Positions 36,900 to 50,700 of a stretch of DNA of 64,000 nucleotides are shown here, one piece after another. This stretch comes from Diorhabda sublineata. Taxonomy: Eukaryota > Arthropoda > Insecta > Coleoptera > Chrysomelidae. Below the pieces are notes generated by a model. The model worked only from the letters and a program-made list of their open reading frames with translations, was not told where the DNA came from and ran no database searches. The translations under genes were made by a program, and so were the position numbers. Positions within the stretch are counted from its first letter, which is position 1; the number at the start of each line of letters is the position of its first letter. The stretch is taken from positions 1-64,000 of the forward strand of contig NW_026614316.1 in NCBI RefSeq assembly GCF_026230105.1. Direction: 5' to 3'.

Positions 36900-37520
36900 G
36901 AACTCATTTAAATATATAAGAAAAGTTGAAATTCGACTTCAAATGAGGAAGATAGACTTTGAAAATTTCAATCAACAGAAAGTGAGAATCGACTTCAATG
37001 GGCTTCAATGAATGTTAATCGACTATATCTGACAAAGTCAGATACACACTCATTCAAATATATAAGAAATGTTGAACATCGACTTCAAATGAGGAAGATA
37101 GACTTTGAAAATTTCCAATCAACACAAAGTGGCAATCGACTTCAATGGGCTTCAATGGATGTTAATCGACGATATCTGACAAAGTCAGATACAAACTCAT
37201 TCAAATATATAAAAAATTTTGAAAATCGACTTCAAATGAGGAAGATAGACTTTGAAAATTTTCAATCAACACAAAAGTGAGAATCGACTTCAATGGGCTT
37301 CAATGAATGTAAATCGACGATATCTGACAAAGTCAGATACACACTCATTCAAATATATAAGAAATGTTGAAAATCGACTTCAAATGAGGAAGATAGACTT
37401 TAAAAATTTTCAATCAACCCAAAGTGGCAATCGACTTCAATGGCTTCAATGAATGTAAATCGACGATATCTGACAAAGTCAGATACACACTTCTCATTTG
37501 AATATATGAGAAGTTTCGAA
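36900..37520 (+). repeat. Disturbed segment with four indels in about 550 bp
   Basis: Within four units there are a one-base loss (about 36,965, GAAAATTTCAATC), a one-base gain (about 37,275, ACACAAAAGTG), a one-base loss (about 37,441, CAATGGCTTC) and a three-base gain (about 37,490, CACACTTCTCATTTG). The last looks like a junction between a unit with GATACACACTCATTC and one with GCGAACTCATTTG. This is the densest cluster of indels outside the left edge and marks a likely rearrangement scar. Confidence 0.8.
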
Positions 37521-38700
37521 ATTCGACTTCAAATGAGGAAGATAGACTTTGAAAATTTTCAATCAACACAAAGTGAGAATCGACTTCAATGGACTTCAAT
37601 GAATGTAAATCGACGATATCTGACAAAGTCAGATACAAACTCATTTAAATATATAAGAAATGTTGAAAATCGACTTCAAATGAGAAAGATAGACTTTGAA
37701 AATTTTCAATCAACACAAAGTGAGAATCGACTTCAATGGGCTTCAATGAATGTAAATCGACGATATCTGACAAAGTCAGATACAAACTCATTCAAATATA
37801 TAAGAAATGTTGAAAATCGACTTCAAATGAGGAAGATAGACTTTGAAAATTTTCAATCAACCCAATGTGGCAATCGACTTCAATGGGCTTCAATGAATGT
37901 AAATAGACGATATCTGACAAAGTCAGATACAAACTCATTTATATATATGAGAAATGTTGAAAATCGACTTCAAATAAGAAAGATAGACTTTGAAAATTTT
38001 CAATCAACACAAAGTGAGAATCGACTTCAATGGGCTTCAATGAATGTAAATCGACGATATCTGACAAAGTCAGATACAAACTCATTTAAATATATAAGAA
38101 ATGTTGAAAATCGACTTCAAATGAGGAAGATAGACTTTGAAAATTTTCAATCACACAAAGTGAGAATCGACTTCAATGGGCTTCAATGAATGTAAATCGA
38201 CGATATCTGACAAAGTCAGATACAAACTCATTTAAATATATAAGAAATGTTGAAAATCGACTTCAAATGAGGAAGATAGACTTTGGAAAATTTCAATCAA
38301 CACAAAGTGACAATCGACTTCAATGGGCTTCAATGGATGTTAATCGACGATATCTGATAAAGTTAGATGCGAACTCATTTGAATATATGAGAAATTTCGA
38401 AATTCGACTTCAAATGAGGAAGATAGACTTTGAAAATTTTCAATCAACACAAAGTGAGAATCGACTTCAATGGACTTCAATGAATGTAAATCGACGATAT
38501 CTGACAAAGTCAGATACAAACTCATTTAAATATATAAGAAATGTTGAAAATCGACTTCAAATGAGAAAGATAGACTTTGAAAATTTTCAATCAACACAAA
38601 GTGAGAATCGACTTCAATGGGCTTCAATGAATGTAAATCGACGATATCTGACAAAGTCAGATACAAACTCATTCAAATATATGAGAAATGTTGAAAATCG
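37508..38700 (+). repeat. 15-monomer duplication, copy 1
   Basis: Matches about 39,714-40,905 at an offset of 2,205 bp (15 units), with the small departures predicted by local indels. Shared tags are GAGAAGTTTCG (37,508 and 39,714), CAACCCAATGTGG (37,859 and 40,064) and the one-base loss CAATCACACAAAG (about 38,152 and 40,357). The last shifts the frame in both copies. Confidence 0.93.
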
Positions 38701-39067
38701 ACTTCAAATGAGGAAGATAGACTTTGGAAAATTTCAATCAACACAAAGTGACAATCGACTTCAATGGGCTTCAATGGATGTTAATCGACGATATCTGATA
38801 AAGTTAGATGCGAACTCATTTGAATATATGAGAAATTTCGAAATTCGACTTCAAATGAGGAAGATAGACTTTGAAAATTTTCAATCAACACAAAGTGAGA
38901 ATCGACTTCAATGGACTTCAATGAATGTAAATCGACGATATCTGACAAAGTCAGATACAAACTCATTTAAATATATAAGAAATGTTGAAAATCGACTTCA
39001 AATGAGAAAGATAGACTTTGAAAATTTTCAATCAACACAAAGTGAGAATCGACTTCAATGGGCTTCA
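38186..39067 (+). repeat. 3-monomer (441-bp) tandem duplication
   Basis: The series GKFQSTQ, ANSFEYMRNF and WTSMNVN begins at 38,186 and again at 38,627, 441 bp apart. It lies inside copy 1 of the 15-monomer duplication. Copy 2 keeps only one round, so this tandem step came after the larger duplication or was lost from the other copy. Confidence 0.85.
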
Positions 39068-39713
39068 ATGAATGTAAATCTCGACGATATCTGACAAAGT
39101 CAGATACAAACTCATTCAAATATATAAGAAATGTTGAAAATCGACTTCAAATGAGGAAGATAGACTTTGAAAATTTTCAATCAACCCAAAGTGGCAATCG
39201 ACTTCAATGGGCTTCAATGAATGTAAATAGACGATATCTGACAAAGTCAGATACAAACTCATTTAAATATATGAGAAATGTTGAAAATCGACTTCAAATA
39301 AGAAAGATAGACTTTGAAAATTTTCAATCAACACAAAGTGAGAATCGACTTCAATGGGCTTCAATGAATGTAAATCGACGATATCTGACAAAGTCAGATA
39401 CAAACTCATTTAAATATATAAGAAATGTTGAAAATCGACTTCAAATGAGGAAGATAGACTTTGAAAATTTTCAATCAACACAAAGTGAGAATCGACTTCA
39501 ATGGGCTTCAATGAATGTAAATCGACGATATCTGACAAAGTCAGATACAAACTCATTCAAATATATAAGAAATGTTGAAATTCGACTTCAAATGAGGAAG
39601 ATAGACTTTGGAAAATTTCAATCAACACAAAGTGACAATCGACTTCAATGGGCTTCAATGGATGTTAATCGACGATATCTGATAAAGTTAGATGCGAACT
39701 CATTTGAATATAT

Positions 39714-40905
39714 GAGAAGTTTCGAAATTCGACTTCAAATGAGGAAGATAGACTTTGAAAATTTTCAATCAACACAAAGTGAGAATCGACTTCAATGGAC
39801 TTCAATGAATGTAAATCGACGATATCTGACAAAGTCAGATACAAACTCATTTAAATATATAAGAAATGTTGAAAATCGACTTCAAATGAGAAAGATAGAC
39901 TTTGAAAATTTTCAATCAACACAAAGTGAGAATCGACTTCAATGGGCTTCAATGAATGTAAATCGACGATATCTGACAAAGTCAGATACAAACTCATTCA
40001 AATATATAAGAAATGTTGAAAATCGACTAAAATGAGGAAGATAGACTTTGAAAATTTTCAATCAACCCAATGTGGCAATCGACTTCAATGGGCTTCAATG
40101 AATGTAAATAGACGATATCTGACAAAGTCAGATACAAACTCATTTAAATATATGAGAAATGTTGAAAATCGACTTCAAATAAGAAAGATAGACTTTGAAA
40201 ATTTTCAATCAACACAAAGTGAGAATCGACTTCAATGGGCTTCAATGAATGTAAATCGACGATATCTGACAAAGTCAGATACAAACTCATTTAAATATAT
40301 AAGAAATGTTGAAAATCGACTTCAAATGAGGAAGATAGACTTTGAAAATTTTCAATCACACAAAGTGAGAATCGACTTCAATGGGCTTCAATGAATGTAA
40401 ATCGACGATATCTGACAAAGTCAGATACAAACTCATTTAAATATATAAGAAATGTTGAAAATCGACTTCAAATGAGGAAGATAGACTTTGGAAAATTTCA
40501 ATCAACACAAAGTGACAATCGACTTCAATGGGCTTCAATGGATGTTAATCGACGATATCTGATAAAGTTAGATGCGAACTCATTTGAATATATGAGAAAT
40601 TTCGAAATTCGACTTCAAATGAGGAAGATAGACTTTGAAAATTTTCAATCAACACAAAGTGAGAATCGACTTCAATGGACTTCAATGAATGTAAATCGAC
40701 GATATCTGACAAAGTCAGATACAAACTCATTTAAATATATAAGAAATGTTGAAAATCGACTTCAAATGAGAAAGATAGACTTTGAAAATTTTCAATCAAC
40801 ACAAAGTGAGAATCGACTTCAATGGGCTTCAATGAATGTAAATCGACGATATCTGACAAAGTCAGATACAAACTCATTCAAATATATGAGAAATGTTGAA
40901 AATCG
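39714..40905 (+). repeat. 15-monomer duplication, copy 2
   Basis: Carries the tags GAGAAGTTTCG, CAACCCAATGTGG and CAATCACACAAAG of copy 1. A private one-base loss (CGACTAAAATGAGG, about 40,029) and the preceding two-base gain (AATCTCGACG, about 39,080) explain the one-base departures in spacing. Confidence 0.92.
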
Positions 40906-43900
40906 ACTTCAAATGAGGAAGATAGACTTTGAAAATTTTCAATCAACCCAAAGTGGCAATCGACTTCAATGGGCTTCAATGAATGTAAATCGACGATATC
41001 TGACAAAGTCAGATACACACTCATTCAAATATATAAGAAATGTTGAAAATCGACTTCAAATGAGGAAGATAGACTTTGAAAATTTCCAATCAACACAAAG
41101 TGGCAATCGACTTCAATGGGCTTCAATGGATGTTAATCGACGATATCTGACAAAGTCAGATACAAACTCATTCAAATATATAAAAAATGTTGAAAATCGA
41201 CGTCAAATGAGGAAGATGGACTTTGAAAATTTTCAATCAACACAAAGTGAGAATCGACTTCAATGGACTTCAATGAATGTAAATCGACGATATCTGACAA
41301 AGTCAGATACAAACTCATTTAAATATATAAGAAATGTTGAAAATCGACTTCAAATGAGAAAGATAGACTTTGAAAATTTTCAATCAACACAAAGTGAGAA
41401 TCGACTTCAATGGGCTTCAATGAATGTAAATCGACGATATCTGACAAAGTCAGATACAAACTCATTCAAATATATAAGAAATGTTGAAATTCGACTTCAA
41501 ATGAGGAAGATAGACTTTGAAAAATTTCAATCAACAAAAAGTGACAATCGACTTCAATGGGCTTCAATGGATGTTAATCGACGATATCTGATAAAGTTAG
41601 ATGCGAACTCATTTGAATATATGAGAAATTTCGAAATTCGACTTCAAATGAGGAAGATAGACTTTGAAAATTTTCAATCAACACAAAGTGAGAATCGACT
41701 TCAATGGACTTCAATGAATGTAAATCGACGATATCTGACAAAGTCAGATACAAACTCATTCAAATATATAAGAAATGTTGAAAATCGACTTCAAATGAGG
41801 AAGATAGACTTTGAAAATTTTCAATCAACACAAAGTGAGAATCGACTTCAATGGGCTTCAATGAATGTAAATTGACGATATCTGACAAAGTCAGATACAA
41901 ACTCATTCAAATATATAAGAAATGTTGAAAATCGACTTCAAATGAGGAAGATAGACTTTGAAAATTTTCAATCAACCCAAAGTGGCAATCGACTTCAATG
42001 GGCTTCAATGAATGTAAATAGACGATATCTGACAAAGTCAGATACAAACTCATTTAAATATATGAGAAATGTTGAAAATCGACTTCAAATAAGAAAGATA
42101 GACTTTGAAAATTTTCAATCAACACAAAGTGAGAATCGACTTCAATGGGCTTCAATGAATGTAAATCGACGATATCTGACAAAGTCAGATACAAACTCAT
42201 TTAAATATATAAGAAATGTTGAAAATCGACTTCAGATGAGGAAGATAGACTGAAAATTTTCAATCAACACAAAGTGAGAATCGACTTCAATGGGCTTCAA
42301 TGAATGTAAATCGACGATATCTGACAAAGTCAGATACACACTCATTCAAATATATAAGAAATGTTGAAAATCGACTTCAAATGAGGAAGATAGACTTTGA
42401 AAATTTTCAATCAACCCAAAGTGGCAATCGACTTCAATGGGCTTCAATGCATGTTAATCGACTATATCTGACAAAGTCAGATGCGAACCCACTCGAATAT
42501 AAAAGAAATGTTGAAATTCGACTTCAAATGAGGAAGATAGACTTTGAAAATTTCCAATCAACACAAAGTGACAATCGACTTCAATGGGCTTCAATGGATG
42601 TTAATCGACGATATCTGATAAACTTAGATGCGAACTCATTTAAATATATAAGAAATGTTGAAATTCGACTTCAAATGAGGAAGATAGACTTTGAAAAATT
42701 TCAATCAACACAAAGTGAGAATCGACTTCAATGGGCTTCAATGAATGTAAATCGACGATATCTGACAAAGTCAGATACACACTCATTCAATTATATAAGA
42801 AATGTTGAAAATCGACTTCAAATGAGGAAGATAGACTTTGAAAATTTTTAATCAACCCAAAGTGGCAATCGACTTCAATGGGCTTCAATGGATGTTAATC
42901 GACGATATCTGATAAAGTTAGATGCGAACTCATTTGAATATATGAGAAATGTTGAAATTCGACCTCAAATGAGGAAGGTAGACTTTGAAAATTTTCAATC
43001 AACACAAAGTGAGAATCGACTTCAATGGGCTTCAATGAATGTAAATCGACGATATCTGACAAAGTCAGATACAAACTCATTCAAATATATAAGAAATGTT
43101 GAAAATCGACTTCAAATGAGGAAGATAGACTTTGAAAATTTCCAATCAACACAAAGTGAGAATCGACTTCAATGGGCTTCAATGAATGTAAATCGACGAT
43201 ATCTGACAAAGTCAGATACACACTCATTCAATTATATAAGAAATGTTGAAAATCGACTCCAAATGAGGAAGATAGACTTTGAAAATTTTCAAACAACACA
43301 AAGTGAGAATCGACTTCAATGGGCTTCAATGAATGTAAATCGACGATATCTGACAAAGTCAGATACACACTCATTCAATAATATAAGAAATGTTGAAAAT
43401 CGACTTCAAATGAGGAAGATAGACTTTGAAAAATTTCAATCAACACAAAGTGACAATCGACTTCAATGGGCTTCAATGGATGTTAATCGACGATATCTGA
43501 TAAAGTTAGATGCGAACTCATTTGAATATATGAGAAATTTCGAAATTCGACTTCAAATGAGGAAGATAGACTTTGAAAATTTTCAATCAACACAAAGTGA
43601 GAATCGACTTCAATGGACATCAATGAATGTAAATCGACGATATCTGACAAAGTCAGATACAAACTCATTTAAATATATAAGAAATGTTGAAAATCGACTT
43701 CAAATGAGAAAGATAGACTTTGAAAATTTCCAATCAACACAAAGTGACAATCGACTTCAATGGGCTTCAATGGATGTTAATCGACGATATCTGATAAAGT
43801 TAGATGCGAACTCATTTAAATATATAAGAAATGTTGAAATTCGACTTCAAATGAGGAAGATAGACTTTGAAAATTTTCAATCAACACAAAGTGAGAATCG

Positions 43901-44064
43901 ACTTCAATGGACTTCAATGAATGTAAATCGACGATATCTGACAAAGTCAGATACAAACTCATTTAAATATATAAGAAATGTTGAAAATCGACTTCAAATG
44001 AGGAAGATAGACTTTGAAAATTTTCAATCAACACAAAGTGAGAATCGACTTCAATGGGCTTCAA

Positions 44065-44846
44065 TGAATGTAAATCGACGATATCTGACAAAGTCAGATA
44101 CAAACTCATTCAAATATATAAGAAATGTTGAAAATAGACTTCAAATGAGGAAGATAGACTTTGAAAATTTTCAATCAACCCAAAGAGGCAATCGACTTCA
44201 ATGGGCTTCAATGAATGTAAATCGACGATATCTGACAAAGTCAGATACACACTCATTCAAATATGTAAGAAATGTTGAAAATCGACTTCAAATGAGGAAG
44301 ATAGACTTTGAAAATTTCCAATCAACACAAAGTGGCAATCGACTTCAATGGGCTTCAATGGATGTTAATCGACGATATCTGACAAAGTCAGATACAAACT
44401 CATTCAAATATATAAAAAATGTTGAAAATCGACTTCAAATGAGGAAGATAGACTTTGAAAATTTTCAATCAACCCAAAGTGGCAATCGACTTCAATGGGC
44501 TTCAATGCATGTTAATCGACTATATCTGACAAAGTCAGATGCGAACTCACTCGAATATATAAGAAATGTTGAAATTCGACTTCAAATGAGGAAGATAGAC
44601 TTTGAAAAATTTCAATCAACACAAAGTGACAATCGACTTCAATGGGCTTCAATGGATGTTAATCGACGATATCTGATAAAGTTAGATGCGAACTCATTTG
44701 AATATATGAGAAATTTCGAAATTCGACTTCAAATGAGGAAGATAGACTTTGAAAATTTTCAATCAACACAAAGTGAGAATCGACTTCAATGGACTCCAAT
44801 GAATGTAAATCGACGATATCTGACAGTCAGATACAAACTCGTTTAA
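44065..44846 (+). repeat. 20/21-monomer duplication, copy 1, with shortened hairpin spacer
   Basis: Tags are GTTGAAAATAGAC (about 44,133), CCCAAAGAGGC (about 44,180), CAAATATGTAAG (about 44,261), and a unit in which CTGACAAAGTCAG is reduced to CTGACAGTCAG (about 44,820) and followed by CTCGTTTAAA. The same tags recur near 47,217, 47,265, 47,345 and 47,758. The offset is 21 units until one KYIKNVEN unit, present here at about 44,358, is absent in copy 2; after that it is 20. Confidence 0.9.
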
Positions 44847-45391
44847 ATATATAAGAAATGTTGAAAATCGACTTCAAATGAGGAAGATAGACTTTGAAAA
44901 TTTCCAATCAACACAAAGTGAGAATCGACTTCAATGGGCTTCAATGAATGTAAATCGACGATATCTGACAAAGTCAGATACAAACTCATTCAAATATATA
45001 AGAAATGTTGAAAATCGACTTCAAATGAGGAAGATAGACTTTGAAAATTTCCAATCAACACAAAGTGGCAATCGACTTCAATGGGCTTCAATGGATGTTA
45101 ATCGACGATATCTGACAAAGTCAGATACAAACTCATTCAAATATATAAAAAATGTTGAAAATCGACGTCAAATGAGGAAGATAGACTTTGAAAATTTTCA
45201 ATAAACACAAAGTGAGAATCGACTTCAATGGGCTTCAATGAATGTAAATCGACGATATCTGACAAAGTCAGATACACACTCCTTCAAATATATAAGAAAT
45301 GTTGAAAATCGACTTCAAATGAGGAAGATAGACTTTAAAAATTTCCAATCAACACAAAGTGAGAATCGACTTCAATGGGCTTCAATGAATG

Positions 45392-46560
45392 TAAATCGAC
45401 GATTTCTGACAAAGTCAGATACAAACTCATTCAAATATATAAGAAATGTTGAAATTCGACTTCAAATGAGGAAGATAGACTTTGAAAAATTTCAATCAAC
45501 ACAAAGTGACAATCGACTTCAATGGGCTTCAATGGATGTTAATCGACGATATCTGATAAAGTTAGATGCGAACTCATTTGAATATATGAGAAATTTCGAA
45601 ATTCGACTTCAAATGAGGAAGATAGACTTTGAAAATTTTCAATCAACACAAAGTGAGAATCGACTTCAATGGACTTCAATGAATGTAAATCGACGATATC
45701 TGACAAAGTCAGATACAAACTCATTCAAATATATAAAAAATGTTGAAAATCGACTTCAAATGAGGAAGATAGACTTTGAAAATTTTCAATCAACACAAAG
45801 TGAGAATCGACTTCAATGGGCTTCAATGAATGTAAATCGACGATATCTGACAAAGTCAGATACACACTCATTCAAATATATAAGAAATGTTGAAAATCGA
45901 CTTCAAATGAGGAAGATAGACTTTAAAAATTTTCAATCAACACAAAGTGAGAATCGACTTCAATGGGCTTCAATGAATGTAAATCGACGATATCTGACAA
46001 AGTCAGATACAAACTCATTCAAATATATAAGAAATGTTGGAATTCGACTTCAAATGAGGAAGATAGACTTTGAAAAATTTCAATCAACACAAAGTGACAA
46101 TCGACTTCAATGGGCTTCAATGGATGTTAATCGACGATATCTGATAAAGTTAGATGCGAACTCATTTGAATATATGAGAAATTTCGAAATTCGACTTCAA
46201 ATGAGGAAGATAGACTTTGAAAATTTTCAATCAACACAAAGTGAGAATCGACTTCAATGGACTTCAATGAATGTAAATCGACGATATCTGACAAAGTCAG
46301 ATACAAACTCATTTAAATATATAAGAAATGTTGAAAATCGACTTCAAATGAGAAAGATAGACTTTGAAAATTTCCAATCAACACAAAGTGACAATCGACT
46401 TCAATGGGCTTCAATGGATGTTAATCGACGATATCTGATAAAGTTAGATGCGAACTCATTTAAATATATAAGAAATGTTGAAATTCGACTTCAAATGAGG
46501 AAGATAGACTTTGAAAAATTTCAATCAACACAAAGTGACAATCGACTTCAATGGGCTTCA
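45392..46560 (+). repeat. 4-monomer (588-bp) repeat
   Basis: A series of TNSFKYI/EKF, ANSFEYMRNF, WTSMNVN and THSFKYI with KNFQ recurs 588 bp apart (reference points 45,539 and 46,127). Private tags in the first round are CGATTTCTGAC (about 45,400, a broken EcoRV site) and KYIKN; in the second round NVGIRL (about 46,038). Confidence 0.78.
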
Positions 46561-46979
46561 ATGGATGTTAATCGACGATATCTGATAAAGTTAGATGCGA
46601 ACTCATTTGAATATATGAGAAATTTCGAAATTCGACTTCGAATGAGGAAGATAGACTTTGAAAATTTTCAATCAACAGAAAGTGAGAATCGACTTCAATG
46701 GGCTTCAATGAATGTTAATCGACTATATGTGACAAAGTCAGATGCGAACTCACTCGGATATATAAGAAATGTTGAAATTCGACTTCAAATGAGGAAGATA
46801 GACTTTGAAAAATTTCAATCAACACAAAGTGACAATCGACTTCAATGGGCTTCAATGGATGTTAATCGACGATATCTGATAAAGTTAGATGCGAACTCAT
46901 TTGAATATATGAGAAATTTCGAAATTCGACTTCAAATGAGGAAGATAGACTTTGAAAATTTTCAATCAACACAAAGTGA

Positions 46980-47784
46980 GAATCGACTTCAATGGACTTC
47001 AATGAATGTAAATCGACGATATCTGACAAAGTCAGATACAAACTCATTTAAATATATAAGAAATGTTGAAAATCGACTTCAAATGAGGAAGATAGACTTT
47101 GAAAATTTTCAATCAACACAAAGTGAGAATCGACTTCAATGGGCTTCAATGAATGTAAATCGACGATATCTGACAAAGTCAGATACAAACTCATTCAAAT
47201 ATATAAGAAATGTTGAAAATAGACTCCAAATGAGGAAGATAGACTTTGAAAATTTTCAATCAACCCAAAGAGGCAATCGACTTCAATGGGCTTCAATGAA
47301 TGTAAATCGACGATATCTGACAAAGTCAGATACACACTCATTCAAATATGTAAGAAATGTTGAAAATCGACTTCAAATGAGGAAGATAGACTTTGAAAAT
47401 TTTCAATCAACCCAAAGTGGCAATCGACTTCAATGGGCTTCAATGCATGTTAATCGACTATATCTGACAAAGTCAGATGCGAACTCACTCGAATATATAA
47501 GAAATGTTGAAATTCGACTTCAAATGAGGAAGATAGACTTTGAAAAATTTCAATCAACACAAAGTGACAATCGACTTCAATGGGCTTCAATGGATGTTAA
47601 TCGACGATATCTGATAAAGTTAGATGCGAACTCATTTGAATATATGAGAAATTTCGAAATTCGACTTCAAATGAGGAAGATAGACTTTGAAAATTTTCAA
47701 TCAACACAAAGTGAGAATCGACTTCAATGGACTCCAATGAATGTAAATCGACGATATCTGACAGTCAGATACAAACTCGTTTAA
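46980..47784 (+). repeat. 20/21-monomer duplication, copy 2
   Basis: Repeats the copy 1 tags, minus one unit, and ends with the same CTGACAGTCAG two-base loss and CTCGTTTAAA. A third, less complete relative of the last units follows at about 48,058-48,500, where the WTPMNVN unit returns to the normal hairpin. Confidence 0.88.
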
Positions 47785-50700
47785 ATATATAAGAAATGTT
47801 GAAAATCGACTTCAAATGAGGAAGATAGACTTTGAAAATTTTCAATCAACACAAAGTGAGAATCGACTTCAATGGGCTTCAATGAATGTAAATCGACGAT
47901 ATCTGACAAAGTCAGATACAAACTCATTCAAATATATAAGAAATGTTGAAATTCGACTTCAAATGAGGAAGATAGACTTTGAAAATTTTCAATCAACACA
48001 AAGTGGCAATCGACTTCAATGGGCTTCAATGGATGTTAATCGACGATATCTGACAAAGTCAGATACAAACTCATTCAAATATATAAAAAATGTTGAAAAT
48101 CGACTTCAAATGAGGAAGATAGACTTTGAAAATTTTCAATCAACCCAAAGTGGCAATCGACTTCAATGGGCTTCAATGCATGTTAATCGACTATATCTGA
48201 CAAAGTCAGATGCGAACTCACTCGAATATATAAGAAATGTTGAAATTCGACTTCAAATGAGGAAGATAGACTTTGAAAAATTTCAATCAACACAAAGTGA
48301 CAATCGACTTCAATGGGCTTCAATGGATGTTAATCGACGATATCTGATAAAGTTAGATGCGAACTCATTTGAATATATGAGAAATTTCGAAATTCGACTT
48401 CAAATGAGGAAGATAGACTTTGAAAATTTTCAATCAACACAAAGTGAGAATCGACTTCAATGGACTCCAATGAATGTAAATCGACGATATCTGACAAAGT
48501 CAGATACACACTCATTCAAATATATAAGAAATGTTGAAAATCGACTTCAAATGAGGAAGATAGACTTTAAAAATTTTCAATCAACACAAAGTGAGAATCG
48601 ACTTCAATGGGCTTCAATGAATGTAAATCGACGATATCTGACAAAGTCAGATACAAACTCATTCAAATATATAAAAAATGTTGAAAATCGACGTCAAATG
48701 AGGAAGATAGACTTTGAAAATTTTCAATAAACACAAAGTGAGAATCGACTTCAATGGGCTTCAATGGATGTTAATCGACGATATCTGATAAAGTTAGATG
48801 CGAACTCATTTGTATATATGAGAAATTTCGAAATTCGACTTCAAATGAGGAAGATAGACTTTGAAAATTTTCAATCAACACAAAGTGAGAATCGACTTCA
48901 ATGGGCTTCAATGAATGTAAATCGACGATATCTGACAAAGTCAGATACACACTCATTCAAATATATAAGAAATGTTGAAAATCGACTTCAAATGAGGAAG
49001 ATAGACTTTAAAAATTTTCAATCAACACAAAGTGAGAATCGACTTCAATGGGCTTCAATGAATGTAAATCGACGATATCTGACAAAGTCAGATACAAACT
49101 CATTCAAATATATAAGAAATGTTGGAATTCGACTTCAAATGAGGAAGATAGACTTCGAAAAATTTCAATCAACACAAAGTGACAATCGACTTCAATGGGC
49201 TTCAATGGATGTTAATCGACGATATCTGATAAAGTTAGATGCGAACTCATTTGAATATATGAGAAATTTCGAAATTCGACTCCAAATGAGGAAGATAGAC
49301 TTTGAAAATTTTCAATCAACACAAAGTGAGAATCGACTTCAATGGACTTCATTGAATGTAAATCGACGATATCTGACAAAGTCAGATACAAACTCATTTA
49401 AATATATAAGAAATGTTGAAAATCGACTTCAAATGAGGAAGATAGACTTTGAAAATTTTCAATCAACACAAAGTGAGAATCGACTTCAATGGGCTTCAAT
49501 GAATGTAAATTGACGATATCTGACAAAGTCAGATACAAACACATTCAAATATATAAGAAATGTTGAAAATCGACTTCAAATGAGGAAGATAGACTTTGAA
49601 AATTTTCAATCAACCCAAAGTGGCAATCGACTTCAATGGGCTTCAATGAATGTAAATCGACGATATCTGACAAAGTCAGATACACACTCATTCAAATATA
49701 TAAGAAATGTTGAAAATCGACTTCAAATGAGGAAGATAGACTTTGAAAATTTTCAATCAACCCAAAGTGGCAATCGACTTCAATGGGCTTCAATGCATGT
49801 TAATCGACTATATCTGACAAAGTCAGATGCGAACTCACTCGAATATATAAGAAATGTTGAAATTCGACTTCAAATGAGGAAGATAGACTTTGAAAATTTC
49901 CAATCAACACAAAGTGACAATCGACTTCAATGGGCTTCAATGGATGTTAATCGACGATATCTGATAAAGTTAGATGCGAACTCATTTAAATATATAAGAA
50001 ATGTTGAAATTCGACTTCAAATGAGGAAGATAGACTTTGGAAAATTTCAATCAACACAAAGTGACAATCGACTTCAATGGGCTTCAATGGATGTTAATCG
50101 ACGATATCTGATAAAGTTAGATGCGAACTCATTTGAATATATGAGAAATTTCGAAATTCGACTTCGAATGAGGAAGATAGACTTTGAAAATTTTCAATCA
50201 ACAGAAAGTGAGAATCGACTTCAATGGGCTTCAATGAATGTAAATCGACGATATCTGACAAAGTCAGATACAAACTCATTCAAATGTATAAGAAATGTTG
50301 AGAATCGACTTCAAATGAGGAAGATAGACTTTGAAAATTTTCAATCAACACAAAGTGAGAATCGACTTCAATGGGCTTCAATGAATGTAAATCGACGATA
50401 TCTGACAAAGTCAGATACACACTAATTCAATTATATAAGAAATGTTGAAAATCGACTTCAAATGAGGAAGATAGACTTTGAAAATTTTTAATCAACCCAA
50501 AGTGGCAATCGACTTCAATGGGCTTCAATGGATGTTAATCGACGATATCTGATAAAGTTAGATGCGAAGTCATTTGAATATATGAGAAATGTTGAAATTC
50601 GACCTCAAATGAGGAAGGTAGACTTTGAAAATTTTCAATCAACACAAAGTGAGAATCGACTTCAATGGGCTTCAATGAATGTAAATCGACGATATCTGAC

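Noticed and set aside
37480..37500. Non-satellite insertion at the odd CACACTTCTCATTTG sequence
   Set aside because: Only three bases are extra and both sides match known unit types, so a junction between units explains it.
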